NCBI RefSeq assembly: GCF_900114465.1
Contig: NZ_FOTD01000002.1
Location: 186,001-250,000 of the forward strand
Reading direction: 5' to 3'
DNA from: Trichococcus palustris
Lineage (GTDB): Bacteria; Bacillota; Bacilli; Lactobacillales; Aerococcaceae
DNA: 64,000 nt
Shown: piece after piece, positions 8,436-17,615 of the stretch
Position numbering within the stretch: position 1 is the stretch's first letter
Layout of the letters: each line of letters starts with the position of its first letter
Translations under genes and position numbers: made by a program
The notes under the pieces: generated by a model
Databases searched by the model: none
Told to the model about the DNA's origin: nothing
The model's input: the letters and a program-made list of their open reading frames with translations, nothing else

Positions 8436-9783
8436 GGATGCTGTCCTCCAAAACTTCGATAAATTTGTCCATTTCTGCTTTCGTTCTCTTTTCGGTCGCG
8501 CAGACCAATAGATGGTTCGGCATAGCGTAGTCCAGCGCCAAATCGTAGCCGCCGATGATGCCTGCTTCCAGCAGGGCACGGTTGGCTTTTTCCGCCGTAA
8601 CCGGCAAGGCCACGACGAATTCATTGAAGAAAGGCGAAGTGTTCATGACGGTGAACCCTTTTTCCCGGAAAGCCTGCGCAAAATAGGCGCCTTTATCGAA
8701 GTTCAGCTGGGCCATCTCCTGTACCCCTTGTTTCCCTAAAGCGGCCATGCAGACAGCCGAGGCCAAAGCGTTCAACGCTTGGTTGGAGCTCATGTAGGAG
8801 GTAGCTTTTTCCCGGCGGATATGTTGTTCCCTGCTTTGCAGCGTCAATACGAAGGCACGCTTCCCTTCCAGATCGACGCTCTCGCCGACGATTCTGCCCG
8901 GTACTTTGCGGATATTTTTTTGCGTGACGGAGAAGTAGCCGCAATGCGGTCCACCGAATGACATCGGCAAGCCGAATGGCTGGGTGTCGCCGACGACGAT
9001 ATCCGCGCCAAGATTGCCTGGCGCTTCCAGCAGCCCTAGGGCCAAAGGATTCGCCATCACAATCAGCTGGGCGCCTTTTTCGGCAGCGATCGCCTTGATG
9101 GCCGCCAAGTCTTCGATCGATCCGAAGAAATTCGGGTATTGGACGATGACGGCAGCGGTATCTTGGGTAACCATGCAACGCAATACGTTCAGGTTCGTCA
9201 CATCGTTTTCCAAAAGGACTTCGAAGACATCCAGGTTACGTCCTTTAGCCGCAGTTTTTACGACTGCACGGCCGTTGGGATGAACCCCTTGCGAAACTAC
9301 CACTTCGCTCCGTTTCGTCACGGCAGCCGCAAGCGCGACGCCTTCACTCAGGGATGAAAAGGCATCATATAAGGATGAGTTCGTTGCCTCCATCCCGGTC
9401 AGTTCGCTGATCATCGATTGAAATTCAAAGATGGCCTGCAATTCCCCTTGGCTGGCCTCCGCTTGATAGGGCGTATAGGCCGTATAAAATTCGGAACGGG
9501 AAATGACCGCATCGACCACGCTGGGAATGTAGTGATCATACGTACCGGCTCCAAGAAAGATCGGCATGTCATTGCTGCTGACGTTTTTTGATGCCATTTG
9601 ACGCATGTACGTCAACAACTCGGATTCCGAGATGGCTTCCGGGATATCCAGGTCCCCTTGCAGGCGGATCGCCTTCGGGATGTCGGTGAAAAGATCCTCT
9701 ATGCTGTCGACGCCGATGACGGCCAACATTTCTTTTTCATCTTCAGCCGTATCGGGTAAGTAACGGAAACGTTCTTCAGTCAT
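8428..9783 (-). CDS. gcvPA: Glycine dehydrogenase (decarboxylating), subunit 1
   Basis: N-terminal half of the split P-protein (451 residues, normal for the split Gram-positive type). It starts with the typical [14 protein letters not shown] and holds the fold type I aminotransferase-like core without the PLP lysine, which is in GcvPB. The ATG at 9783 follows AGAGGAGGC and lies one base after the gcvH stop. The two subunits form an alpha2beta2 enzyme in the cytosol. Confidence 0.97.
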   Translation of the reverse strand: MTEERFRYLPDTAEDEKEMLAVIGVDSIEDLFTDIPKAIRLQGDLDIPEAISESELLTYMRQMASKNVSSNDMPIFLGAGTYDHYIPSVVDAVISRSEFYTAYTPYQAEASQGELQAIFEFQSMISELTGMEATNSSLYDAFSSLSEGVALAAAVTKRSEVVVSQGVHPNGRAVVKTAAKGRNLDVFEVLLENDVTNLNVLRCMVTQDTAAVIVQYPNFFGSIEDLAAIKAIAAEKGAQLIVMANPLALGLLEAPGNLGADIVVGDTQPFGLPMSFGGPHCGYFSVTQKNIRKVPGRIVGESVDLEGKRAFVLTLQSREQHIRREKATSYMSSNQALNALASAVCMAALGKQGVQEMAQLNFDKGAYFAQAFREKGFTVMNTSPFFNEFVVALPVTAEKANRALLEAGIIGGYDLALDYAMPNHLLVCATEKRTKAEMDKFIEVLEDSIHE

Positions 9784-9784
9784 T

Positions 9785-10177
9785 TTAAGCCTCCTCTGCA
9801 GCGACGAAGGCTTCGTATGCAGCGAAGCTCATCAAGGCATCTAATTCAGTTGGGTCGGAAAGACGCATTTCCAGCATCCAGCCGCCTTCAAAAGCTGCTT
9901 CATTGATTGTTTCCGGGCTTTCGGACAATGCTTCGTTTTGTTTGGTGATGGTGCCTGATACGGGTGCATACACTTCCGAAACGGATTTTACAGATTCAAC
10001 AGTGACCACTTCGTCCCCTTTTGCGACTTCATCCAGCCCTGTTTGGTATTCGACAAACACGATGTCCCCCATCAGTTCGGCTGCGTGTTCCGTAACCCCG
10101 ATGCGGATCGTATCATCAGTCAGTTTTTCTACCCATTCGTGTTCTTCCGTGAAATAAAGTTTTTTTGCATCAGTCAT
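9785..10177 (-). CDS. gcvH: Glycine cleavage system H protein
   Basis: Lipoyl carrier of the complex: it accepts the aminomethyl group from GcvP, delivers it to GcvT and returns dihydrolipoamide for reoxidation. The 130-residue protein shows the lipoyl motif VESVKSV with the attachment lysine Lys64, and the opening FTEEHEWV. GAAAGGGAG precedes the ATG. No dedicated lipoate ligase or dihydrolipoamide dehydrogenase lies next to it, so the L-protein must be encoded elsewhere. Confidence 0.97.
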   Translation of the reverse strand: MTDAKKLYFTEEHEWVEKLTDDTIRIGVTEHAAELMGDIVFVEYQTGLDEVAKGDEVVTVESVKSVSEVYAPVSGTITKQNEALSESPETINEAAFEGGWMLEMRLSDPTELDALMSFAAYEAFVAAEEA

Positions 10178-10235
10178 GATAATCTCCCTTTCGCGCCCAG
10201 GCGCTTTATCTATTTTTATTTTTTATTGGTCTTCA

Positions 10236-11351
10236 TCATTTATTCCGTTTATAGAAAGGCTTCTTCACCACTTCGGCAGCAACCATTTTGTTGCGGATCT
10301 CGATGTTGATGACCGAGCCGATTTCGACGGCATCGGCCTTCAGCAGCGCCATGCCGATGCTTTTCTTCAACGTCGGCGATTGGGTGCCCGAAGTCACTTC
10401 GCCGATTTCCTCGCCGGCAACCGAGAATACTTTATAGCCATGACGCGGGATGCCGCGATCGATAGCCACGAATCCGAATATTTTTTCCGCCAAACCTTTT
10501 TCCAATTGTTCGGTCAATGCGGCCTTGCCGATGAAATCAGCTGCTTTTTTGGTTTTGACGGCAAAGCCCAATCCGGCCATCAACGGCGTTATCTTATCGG
10601 AAAGTTCCTGCCCGTATAACGGCATGCCTGCTTCCAGGCGCAACGTATCGCGCGCCCCCAAGCCGCATGGCAGCAATCCGTATGCTTCCCCGGCTGCAAG
10701 CAGTTTTTCCCACATCGCTTGGGTTTGGCCGCTTTCCAGATAAAGTTCAAAGCCGTCCTCGCCGGTGTAGCCTGTACGGGAAACCAAAACATGCGGAATG
10801 CCCGCAACAACTTGGTCATCCTTGAAATGATAGTAACCGATGCTGGTCAGGTCCGTCGCGGTCAAGCTTTTCAAAATCGCTTCCGCATGCGGCCCTTGCA
10901 GTGCGATCAAACCGAGTTCATCGGAAATATTCACGAGCGTCACGCCTTCTGTTTGGTGTTCCCGCATCCAAGGGTAGACCTTTTCGGTATTCGATGCATT
11001 GCAGGTCATGATAAAGCGTTCCTCATTTATTTTGAAGATGATGACGTCATCCACTGCGCCCCCATCCGGATAGCACATGATGTTGTATTGGGCCTGATTC
11101 TGTTTCATTGCCGTAACATCATTCGACAGCAACGCGTTCAAGTACCCTTCCGCTCCCGGTCCGGATATGACGATTTCGCCCATGTGGGAACAATCAAATA
11201 GTCCCGCTTTGGTTCGAACCGCTTCATGTTCGGCCATTATGCCGGAAAACTGGATCGGCATTTCCCAGCCGCCGAAATCGATCAGCTTCACACCGTTCGC
11301 CTTATAGTAGGGATATAACGGGGTATGCTTCAATTGTGTTGTTTCGTTCAC
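10236..11351 (-). CDS. gcvT: Glycine cleavage system T protein, aminomethyltransferase
   Basis: Transfers the aminomethyl carbon from GcvH to tetrahydrofolate, giving 5,10-methylene-THF and ammonia. The 371-residue protein has DFGGWEMPIQF near residue 25, FDCSHMGE near 52, and the folate-binding core with TGYTGEDGFE (about 190-199). The start is GTG at 11351, preceded by AAGGAGG eight bases away. First gene of the operon; about 58 bp separate it from gcvH. Its upstream leader was inspected for a glycine riboswitch without success. Confidence 0.96.
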   Translation of the reverse strand: MNETTQLKHTPLYPYYKANGVKLIDFGGWEMPIQFSGIMAEHEAVRTKAGLFDCSHMGEIVISGPGAEGYLNALLSNDVTAMKQNQAQYNIMCYPDGGAVDDVIIFKINEERFIMTCNASNTEKVYPWMREHQTEGVTLVNISDELGLIALQGPHAEAILKSLTATDLTSIGYYHFKDDQVVAGIPHVLVSRTGYTGEDGFELYLESGQTQAMWEKLLAAGEAYGLLPCGLGARDTLRLEAGMPLYGQELSDKITPLMAGLGFAVKTKKAADFIGKAALTEQLEKGLAEKIFGFVAIDRGIPRHGYKVFSVAGEEIGEVTSGTQSPTLKKSIGMALLKADAVEIGSVINIEIRNKMVAAEVVKKPFYKRNK

Positions 11352-11854
11352 TATTTTTACCTCCTTGAATGATAAACGGTTTTATTCGGTTAATACGCGC
11401 CGTCCAATATCGTATGTTGTTCGGGCATCGGAATAGCATAGCTCCAGAGATGAAAGCGCTATCGTTATCTATCTTCTATTATTCTATCACATGAATCCGA
11501 TTATCCCACTGATTTTTGTTTGCAAGCTCCCAAAATTCCGAATCGTTCGTATCAGGAATAAAACCAACCTCATATTAGCACACACTTACTTTTTATCCTA
11601 ACGATATGCATACGTTGCAATGCAATAAATTCTATTTCGTTCGGTTTTAACGCTTTCAAAAAATATATTTTACCCCTTTGCGTCTTTTATTCTAATTGAT
11701 AGTTGTATCCGAACACTTTTACATGTAAAATGAATAATTAAAAAGATAAATGAAGATTTTCTTTCTGAATTTTCATTTATGATGAAAAAAACATTAATTT
11801 TTGGTAAAGTATACAAGAAGTCATGTACTTATTAATTCGGTGAGGTGGAAAAAA
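11352..11854. promoter_or_regulatory. Divergent control region gcvT / pyc, with a cre-like site
   Basis: This 500-bp AT-rich region carries promoters in both directions. Toward pyc, a TATACA-like -10 is at about 11809-11814. A 14-bp cre-like sequence (TTTTAACGCTTTCA, 11645-11658) differs from the CcpA-site consensus at one key position. Toward gcvT, a TAGAAT-like -10 occurs near 11485. No tandem glycine aptamer could be recognised. Site calls are weak; the region contains no gene. Confidence 0.35.
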
Positions 11855-14800
11855 TTGAAAAAAGTTTTAGTTGCAAATCGCGGCGAGATTGCGATACGTG
11901 TGTTTCGTGCACTAACTGAGCTGGGAATCCCTACTGTGGGTGTTTACGCTCAAGAAGATGAAGGATCTGTCCATCGTTTTAAAGCGGATGAAGCCTATCT
12001 AGTGGGTAAAGGGAAAAAACCGATTGACGCTTATTTGGATATTGAAGATTTAATACGCATCGCTAAAGATGCCGGCGCAGATGGCATCCATCCTGGTTAT
12101 GGTTTCTTGTCTGAAAACATCGACTTTGCAAGACGTTGCCAAGAGGAAGGCATCAAATTTATCGGCCCTTCCTTGGAACACTTGGATATCTTTGGCGACA
12201 AGATCAAAGCAAAAGTAGCTGCAGTTGAAGCAGGCATCCAATCTATCCCCGGTTCAGACGGTCCTGTAGCGAATATCGATGAAGTCTTGGCTTTTGCCGA
12301 AACGTATTCCTATCCGATCATGATCAAAGCGGCTCTAGGCGGCGGCGGACGCGGTATGCGCATGGCCTTCAACGAACAAGAAGCCCGCGAAGGCTTCGAG
12401 CGCGCACGCAGTGAAGCATTGGCTGCATTCGGCAGCGATGAAATCTATGTAGAAAAATATATCCAAGACCCTAAGCACATCGAAGTGCAAATATTGGGAG
12501 ACGAACACGGAAACATTGTCCATCTTTATGAGCGGGACTGTTCCGTACAACGTCGTCACCAAAAAGTAGTGGAAGTGGCTCCATGTGTAGCCATGTCCGA
12601 TGAAATGCGCCATAAAATCTGCAATTCCGCTCTACAATTGATGAAACATGTCGGCTACGTGAATGCCGGTACGGTCGAATTCCTATTGGAAGGCGATCAT
12701 TTCTACTTCATCGAAGTGAACCCGCGTGTCCAAGTGGAACACACCATCACGGAAATGATCACCGGGATTGACATCGTGCAATCGCAGATTTTGATTGCAC
12801 AAGGACAAGATCTGCATAAAGAAATCGGCATTCCGCAACAAGAAAACATCCCTTTGATCGGGGCTGCCATCCAATGCCGGATCACTACGGAAGATCCGTT
12901 GAACAACTTCTTCCCTGATACCGGAAAAATCAATACCTACCGTTCTCCAGGCGGTTTCGGTATCCGTTTGGATGCCGGTAACGGTTTCCAAGGTACGGTC
13001 GTAACGCCGTTCTTCGACTCCTTGTTGGTGAAGGTCTGCGTGCAGGCTTCCACATTCGAGCAAGCTGTCCGTAAAATGGAGCGCGCTTTGATCGAATTCC
13101 GTATCCGTGGCGTGAAGACAAACATTCCTTTCATGTATAACGTCATCACACACCCTGTCTTTGTGTCCGGCGAAGCGAAAACGACCTTCATTGACACAAC
13201 GCCTGAGCTGTTCGAATTCCCTAAAACACGCGACCGCGGTAACAAGACGATGCAATACATCGGAAACATTACGGTCAACGGTTTCCCGGGCATCCAAAAA
13301 GGCCACAAGCAATTCTATGACAAACCGAGAATTCCGACTGATTTGGTTGTTCCCGAAAAGAAAATCATCACCGCAAAAAATATTTTGGATGAAAAAGGTC
13401 CAATGGCCGTCAGTGAATGGATCAAAGAACAGGATCGCGTCCTATTGACGGACACGACTTTCCGCGATGCCCATCAAAGTTTATTGGCAACCCGGATCCG
13501 CACGCATGAAATGGAAGCCATCGCCGCTGAAACGCAAAAAGGGATTCCACAATTGTTCTCTTCTGAAATGTGGGGAGGCGCCACTTTTGACGTAGCCTAC
13601 CGTTTCCTTAGCGAAGATCCATGGAAACGATTGAGAAAACTGCGTTCACAAATGCCGGATACTTTACTGCAAATGTTGTTCCGCGGTTCCAATGCGGTCG
13701 GTTATCAAAACTACCCTGATAACGGTCTGGAAGAATTCATCAGACTCGCTGCTAAAAACGGCATCGATGTTTTCCGTATTTTCGACAGCCTGAACTGGAC
13801 AAAACAAATGGAGAAAAGCATCCAGTATGTCCGCGACTCTGGCAAGATTGCGGAAGCGGCAATCTGCTACACCGGGGATGTCAATGATCCGAACCAAACA
13901 AAATATACGATCCAATACTACAAGGACATGGCTAAGGAATTGCAAACTTTGGGAGCACACACCATCGCCATCAAGGATATGGCCGGCCTATTGAAGCCAC
14001 AGGCTGCTTATCGTCTGATCAGCGAGTTGAAGGATACGGTTGACCTGCCGATTCACCTGCATACGCATGATACAAGCGGAAACGGCATCTATACATATTC
14101 AGAAGCGATCAAAGCGGGCGTTGACATCGTTGACGTAGCCATGAGCGCCATGAGCGGTACAACCAGCCAACCGAGCATGAGCAGTCTGTTCTATGCTTTG
14201 CAAGGATCTGAACATGAACCAAACATCAATATCGAGAATGTCCATAAAATCAACCGCTATTGGGAAGATGTCCGCGATTATTACGAGGAATTCGAAGGCG
14301 GCATCCAAACCACTTCAACAGAGGTCTACGACCACGAAATGCCGGGCGGCCAATATACGAACTTGCAACAGCAAGCGAGCGCAGTCGGCCTGACCGATGA
14401 ATGGGACAAAGTAAAAGAAATGTACGCTGACGTGAACGACATGTTCGGCGATATCGTCAAGGTGACGCCTTCCTCCAAAGTAGTCGGAGATATGGCACTC
14501 TTCATGGTCCAAAATAAATTGACCGAAAAAGATGTCTATGAAAAAGGCGAAACCATCGATTTCCCTGAATCAGTAGTTGGCTTCTTCAAAGGCGATCTAG
14601 GTCAGCCGACCGGCGGATTCCCGGAAAGATTGCAAGAAATCATCTTGAAAGGCAAAAAAGCCATTACCGAACGTCCGGGCAGCTTGCGTGAACCGATCGA
14701 TTTTGTTGCCTTGAAAGCTGAACTGGAAGAGAAAATCAAACGCCAAGCAAGCGAAGAGGATGTCATCAGCTACTTGATGTACCCGCAAATTTTCTTGGAT

Positions 14801-15286
14801 TACGTTACGATTTACGATAAATTCGGGGACGTCACAAAACTGGATACCCCTACTTTCTTCCACGGCATGCGTACGGGTGAACAAATTGAAGTGCAGATCG
14901 AAAAAGGTAAGACTTTGATCATCAAATTGAATCAAATCGGTGAACCTGATTCTGACGGCATCCGCATCCTCTACTTTGATTTGAACGGCCAAGGCCGTGA
15001 AATTGAAGTAAAAGATATGAGCATCACGAGCACGAAAGCCATCCGCAAAAAAGCGGAGCCTACCAATAAAGAGCACGTCGGCGCAACCATGCCGGGTTCC
15101 GTGTTGGAAGTATTGGTTAAACGTGGCGACCGTGTCGCTCAAGGCGATCCTGTCGTGATCACCGAAGCAATGAAGATGGAAACAATGATCCGTTCAACAA
15201 TCAACGGTGTCGTCGATCAAATCTACGTCATCGACGGAGACCAAATCGAAGCCGGTGATCTATTGATCGAAATCGAAGCAAAATAA
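11855..15286 (+). CDS. pyc: Pyruvate carboxylase
   Basis: Carboxylates pyruvate to oxaloacetate using ATP and bicarbonate: the anaplerotic entry to aspartate and glutamate. The 1143-residue single-chain enzyme has the biotin carboxylase domain (about 1-450, opening KKVLVANRGEIAIRVF, ATP-grasp loop GGGGRGM), the carboxyltransferase TIM barrel (about 530-800, with TDTTFRDAHQS and the Zn-binding HLHTHDT), the PYC/OADA domain, and a C-terminal biotinyl domain whose EAMKMET carries biotin on Lys1107. The start is TTG at 11855 behind GAGGTGG; the open frame further upstream encodes no family sequence. Monocistronic, with its own terminator. Confidence 0.97.
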   Translation: MKKVLVANRGEIAIRVFRALTELGIPTVGVYAQEDEGSVHRFKADEAYLVGKGKKPIDAYLDIEDLIRIAKDAGADGIHPGYGFLSENIDFARRCQEEGIKFIGPSLEHLDIFGDKIKAKVAAVEAGIQSIPGSDGPVANIDEVLAFAETYSYPIMIKAALGGGGRGMRMAFNEQEAREGFERARSEALAAFGSDEIYVEKYIQDPKHIEVQILGDEHGNIVHLYERDCSVQRRHQKVVEVAPCVAMSDEMRHKICNSALQLMKHVGYVNAGTVEFLLEGDHFYFIEVNPRVQVEHTITEMITGIDIVQSQILIAQGQDLHKEIGIPQQENIPLIGAAIQCRITTEDPLNNFFPDTGKINTYRSPGGFGIRLDAGNGFQGTVVTPFFDSLLVKVCVQASTFEQAVRKMERALIEFRIRGVKTNIPFMYNVITHPVFVSGEAKTTFIDTTPELFEFPKTRDRGNKTMQYIGNITVNGFPGIQKGHKQFYDKPRIPTDLVVPEKKIITAKNILDEKGPMAVSEWIKEQDRVLLTDTTFRDAHQSLLATRIRTHEMEAIAAETQKGIPQLFSSEMWGGATFDVAYRFLSEDPWKRLRKLRSQMPDTLLQMLFRGSNAVGYQNYPDNGLEEFIRLAAKNGIDVFRIFDSLNWTKQMEKSIQYVRDSGKIAEAAICYTGDVNDPNQTKYTIQYYKDMAKELQTLGAHTIAIKDMAGLLKPQAAYRLISELKDTVDLPIHLHTHDTSGNGIYTYSEAIKAGVDIVDVAMSAMSGTTSQPSMSSLFYALQGSEHEPNINIENVHKINRYWEDVRDYYEEFEGGIQTTSTEVYDHEMPGGQYTNLQQQASAVGLTDEWDKVKEMYADVNDMFGDIVKVTPSSKVVGDMALFMVQNKLTEKDVYEKGETIDFPESVVGFFKGDLGQPTGGFPERLQEIILKGKKAITERPGSLREPIDFVALKAELEEKIKRQASEEDVISYLMYPQIFLDYVTIYDKFGDVTKLDTPTFFHGMRTGEQIEVQIEKGKTLIIKLNQIGEPDSDGIRILYFDLNGQGREIEVKDMSITSTKAIRKKAEPTNKEHVGATMPGSVLEVLVKRGDRVAQGDPVVITEAMKMETMIRSTINGVVDQIYVIDGDQIEAGDLLIEIEAK

Positions 15287-15303
15287 CAAATAGCAATGCG
15301 AAG

Positions 15304-15345
15304 GGAGCAGAAACGATGTGAGGAACATTTTTCTGCTCCTTTTTG
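15304..15345 (+). terminator. Terminator of pyc
   Basis: Stem GGAGCAGAAA / TTTCTGCTCC followed by five T residues, 17 bp after the pyc stop. Confidence 0.9.
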
Positions 15346-15376
15346 CATGCTGTGATAAGCATCAGGAGGAACTGCG

Positions 15377-15826
15377 TTGAAAAAAGAATTGCGACAAAAA
15401 TTAAAACCCTATGTACACTTGACCCAGTATTACGAAACAGATCAGATGAAAATCATCCACCATTCGAATTACATCCGTTGGTTCGAAGAAGCGCGCGTCG
15501 ACTTTCTTGATCAAATCGGTGCGAATTACGCAAAAATGGAAGAACTGGGCATCACCAGCCCGGTGCTCTCGGTGGAAGCGCAATACAAAGCCATGGTCCG
15601 CTTCGGTGATTCCGTCTATATTTTGCCGAGCATCGAAGCCTATAATGGCGTGAAATTGACGCTGAGCTACCGCGTCCTGGATGCCGTTACCGGTGAATTG
15701 CGCACAACCGGGAAAAGCCAACACTGTTTCTTGAACGAGGAAGGCCGCCCGCTCTCCCTGAAAAGGACGCATCCCGACATCCACCGCTGTTTTAAAGCTT
15801 ATCACGAACACATCTTCGAAATCTGA
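15377..15826 (+). CDS. Acyl-CoA thioesterase, 4HBT (YbgC/FadM-like)
   Basis: A 149-residue hot-dog-fold thioesterase. The family motif is YETDQMKIIHHSNYIRWFEEAR (about residues 19-40, catalytic Asp in TDQM), followed by the long hot-dog helix and beta sheet. It hydrolyses acyl-CoA thioesters in the cytosol; chain-length preference cannot be read. The start is TTG at 15377 behind AGGAGGA. Expressed separately from pyc because a terminator lies between; the NERD gene follows after 43 bp and could be cotranscribed. Confidence 0.9.
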   Translation: MKKELRQKLKPYVHLTQYYETDQMKIIHHSNYIRWFEEARVDFLDQIGANYAKMEELGITSPVLSVEAQYKAMVRFGDSVYILPSIEAYNGVKLTLSYRVLDAVTGELRTTGKSQHCFLNEEGRPLSLKRTHPDIHRCFKAYHEHIFEI

Positions 15827-15869
15827 GGACGTCATTGACACTTAAATAAAGTAAAAGGGGATTGTTGAA

Positions 15870-16613
15870 TTGGAAAAAAACAGTCTGTACTTCGTCCTGC
15901 TTTTAGCCGTCATGTATATCCTCACCCTTTCCAGCGTCAAAGGCAAGCTGGGGGAATATTTCATCAACCAGCGTTTGCGGCGACTGGACAAAGAAAAATA
16001 TATCCTCCTGGAGGATGTGATGATTCGGAATGGGGATGCCAAGACTGCCCAAATTGATCATATCGTTGTCTCTGTATATGGCATTTTCGTCATCGAAACG
16101 AAGAATTATTGTGGCTGGATTTTCGGTAATGAGAACGGCAAATATTGGACGCAGGTCATCTACAAGGTTAAAAACAAGTTCCTGAATCCCATCATCCAAA
16201 ACAAAGGCCACGTAAAAGCTTTGAAGGCATTATTGGCAGATTACCCGCTTGCAACCTATATCCCGATTGTCGTTTTCTCCATCCAATCCGATTTCAAAAA
16301 AATGGACGTCCAGTCGGAAGTCATCTTCAGCCCCAAATTGATGCGGACGATTGCAAAATATAAAACAGAAACGCTCTCTGCAGGTGATATGAACCAGATT
16401 GCTGAGCTGATCAAAACAGCGAATAATGTTGGTGCCTCGGCAAGAAAAGAGCATGTGCAGCGCATCCACGAAACGATTTCAATGGAAGAACAACACGTTT
16501 CAGAAAAGATCTGCCCGCAATGCGGCGGTGAGCTGTTTGAACGGAAAGGGAAATACGGCAGCTTCACCGGATGCTCCCGCTATCCATCTTGCCGCTACAT
16601 AAAAAAAGCATAA
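15870..16613 (+). CDS. NERD domain protein with topoisomerase-type zinc ribbon
   Basis: A 247-residue protein: one N-terminal membrane segment (residues 5-22), a NERD nuclease-related domain (about 25-150, with KGKLGEYFI, QIDHIVVSVYGIFVIETKN holding the nuclease-like D...E-x-K core), and a C-terminal four-cysteine zinc ribbon (CPQCGGEL ... GCSRYPSCRY). Such membrane-anchored NERD proteins are thought to act on DNA but no function is established. TTG start at 15870 behind AAAAGGGG. A terminator follows. Confidence 0.88.
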   Translation: MEKNSLYFVLLLAVMYILTLSSVKGKLGEYFINQRLRRLDKEKYILLEDVMIRNGDAKTAQIDHIVVSVYGIFVIETKNYCGWIFGNENGKYWTQVIYKVKNKFLNPIIQNKGHVKALKALLADYPLATYIPIVVFSIQSDFKKMDVQSEVIFSPKLMRTIAKYKTETLSAGDMNQIAELIKTANNVGASARKEHVQRIHETISMEEQHVSEKICPQCGGELFERKGKYGSFTGCSRYPSCRYIKKA

Positions 16614-16618
16614 TGAAA

Positions 16619-16658
16619 TAAGAAGGTGCTGCCTCATTTGGAGACAGCACCTTCTTAT
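16619..16658. terminator. Bidirectional terminator between NERD gene and NUDIX gene
   Basis: Stem AAGAAGGTGCTG(C) / (G)CAGCACCTTCTT with a short loop, with A-rich and T-rich flanks; it sits between two convergent genes and can serve both. Confidence 0.88.
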
Positions 16659-17281
16659 TTGTCTTTTAATGGAACTTTTTCTTCATCGAGGATGCTGATG
16701 AAGCGGTCCGTCAAATTGGCGGTAAACCCCCACAAACGGTGATTTTCTAAATGATAGAACGGCACCGAATGCACCCCGATCCTGAACTTATAATCCTTGC
16801 CGTTCGGAATCAGCTCAAACGGGAAATCTTCGGGATGATCCAACTGGACAGTCGATGAATAATAGGTCGGTTTATTCTCGACAAAGTACGCCAATGGCAT
16901 CGTGAAAAGCTCCTGCACCTCTTCGTTGAAGTGGATGTCTTCCAATTTGATGTTTACGATTTCCCCGACAAAACAGTGGATGATCGCATATTCATTCACG
17001 ATGTAATCCATTTCGCCCAGGATTCGGATATTGTCCCGCGAGAGGTTCAGCTCCTCCATCGTTTCCCGGATCGCCGTTTCTTCAAAGCTTTCATCCGATT
17101 CCACAGAGCCTCCGGGAAAAGATGTTTCCCCCGGTTGCGAGATATTATGGCCGCGAACTTCATATAAAATATGCAGTTCATCTCCGACCTTGATCAAAGG
17201 GAGCAATACCGAGAAATAACGGTGCTCACCGACCGGCTGAACCAAATGATTAGCCAAAACTGTTTTTATTTCCTCCAACAT
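16655..17281 (-). CDS. NUDIX hydrolase, CoA pyrophosphatase-like
   Basis: A 208-residue protein with the NUDIX box at about residues 56-78 (GGSVESDESFEETAIRETMEEL, here given by its ends GGS and MEEL; catalytic REtxEEL glutamates present) preceded by the CoAse-type SQPGETSFPGG. CoA pyrophosphatases split coenzyme A to phosphopantetheine and 3',5'-ADP; substrate here is inferred from the SQPG segment only. ATG at 17281 fits the GGGTGG ribosome site; a longer frame begins 14 codons upstream. Convergent with the NERD gene. Confidence 0.85.
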   Translation of the reverse strand: MLEEIKTVLANHLVQPVGEHRYFSVLLPLIKVGDELHILYEVRGHNISQPGETSFPGGSVESDESFEETAIRETMEELNLSRDNIRILGEMDYIVNEYAIIHCFVGEIVNIKLEDIHFNEEVQELFTMPLAYFVENKPTYYSSTVQLDHPEDFPFELIPNGKDYKFRIGVHSVPFYHLENHRLWGFTANLTDRFISILDEEKVPLKDK

Positions 17282-17358
17282 CTTATTCACCACCCGCTTT
17301 TCTTCTATGCAACCATTATACACTATTTACTTCGAATTCGAAATAAAAAGGTTTCAGC

Positions 17359-17615
17359 TTATCCGCCGATTATTTTTACATGGAAGCGGCGGTTGCGCGG
17401 CCCATCGAAATCCCAGAAATAGACGCTTTGCCATATACCGAGAATCAACTTGCCATCCGCGATGATCAGCGTCTCGCTGGCGCCTGTCAGCGATGATTTT
17501 AGGTGGGCATCGGAGTTGCCTTCCGCATGCACATAGCTGGCCTTGTTCGGAAAAGATTCGGCATAGCCCCTGTTCAGGTCTATCTTCACATCCGGATCGG
17601 CATTTTCATAAAAGG
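17359..17615 (-). pseudogene. YjbQ (UPF0047) remnant, 5' half lost at the IscB element
   Basis: The frame encodes about 85 C-terminal residues of a YjbQ protein, including the hallmark HAEGNSDAHLKSSLTG and GIWQSVYFWDFDGPRNRR, and ends in VKIIGG. Upstream it reads NADPDVKIDL back to the hairpin that bounds the IscB element and then stops being homologous; about 50 N-terminal residues are missing. YjbQ family proteins have been linked to thiamin-phosphate synthase-like activity. Without start codon and N-terminus the product is probably not made. Confidence 0.85.

Noticed and set aside
8436-8624. N-terminal extension of gcvPB
   Set aside because: The extra open codons lie inside gcvPA in another frame; the family start and the overlapping ATGAATGA support 8435.
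11352-11500. Possible glycine riboswitch upstream of gcvT
   Set aside because: The minus-strand leader lacks the conserved aptamer cores and the tandem aptamer arrangement expected for a glycine riboswitch; only general similarity was seen.
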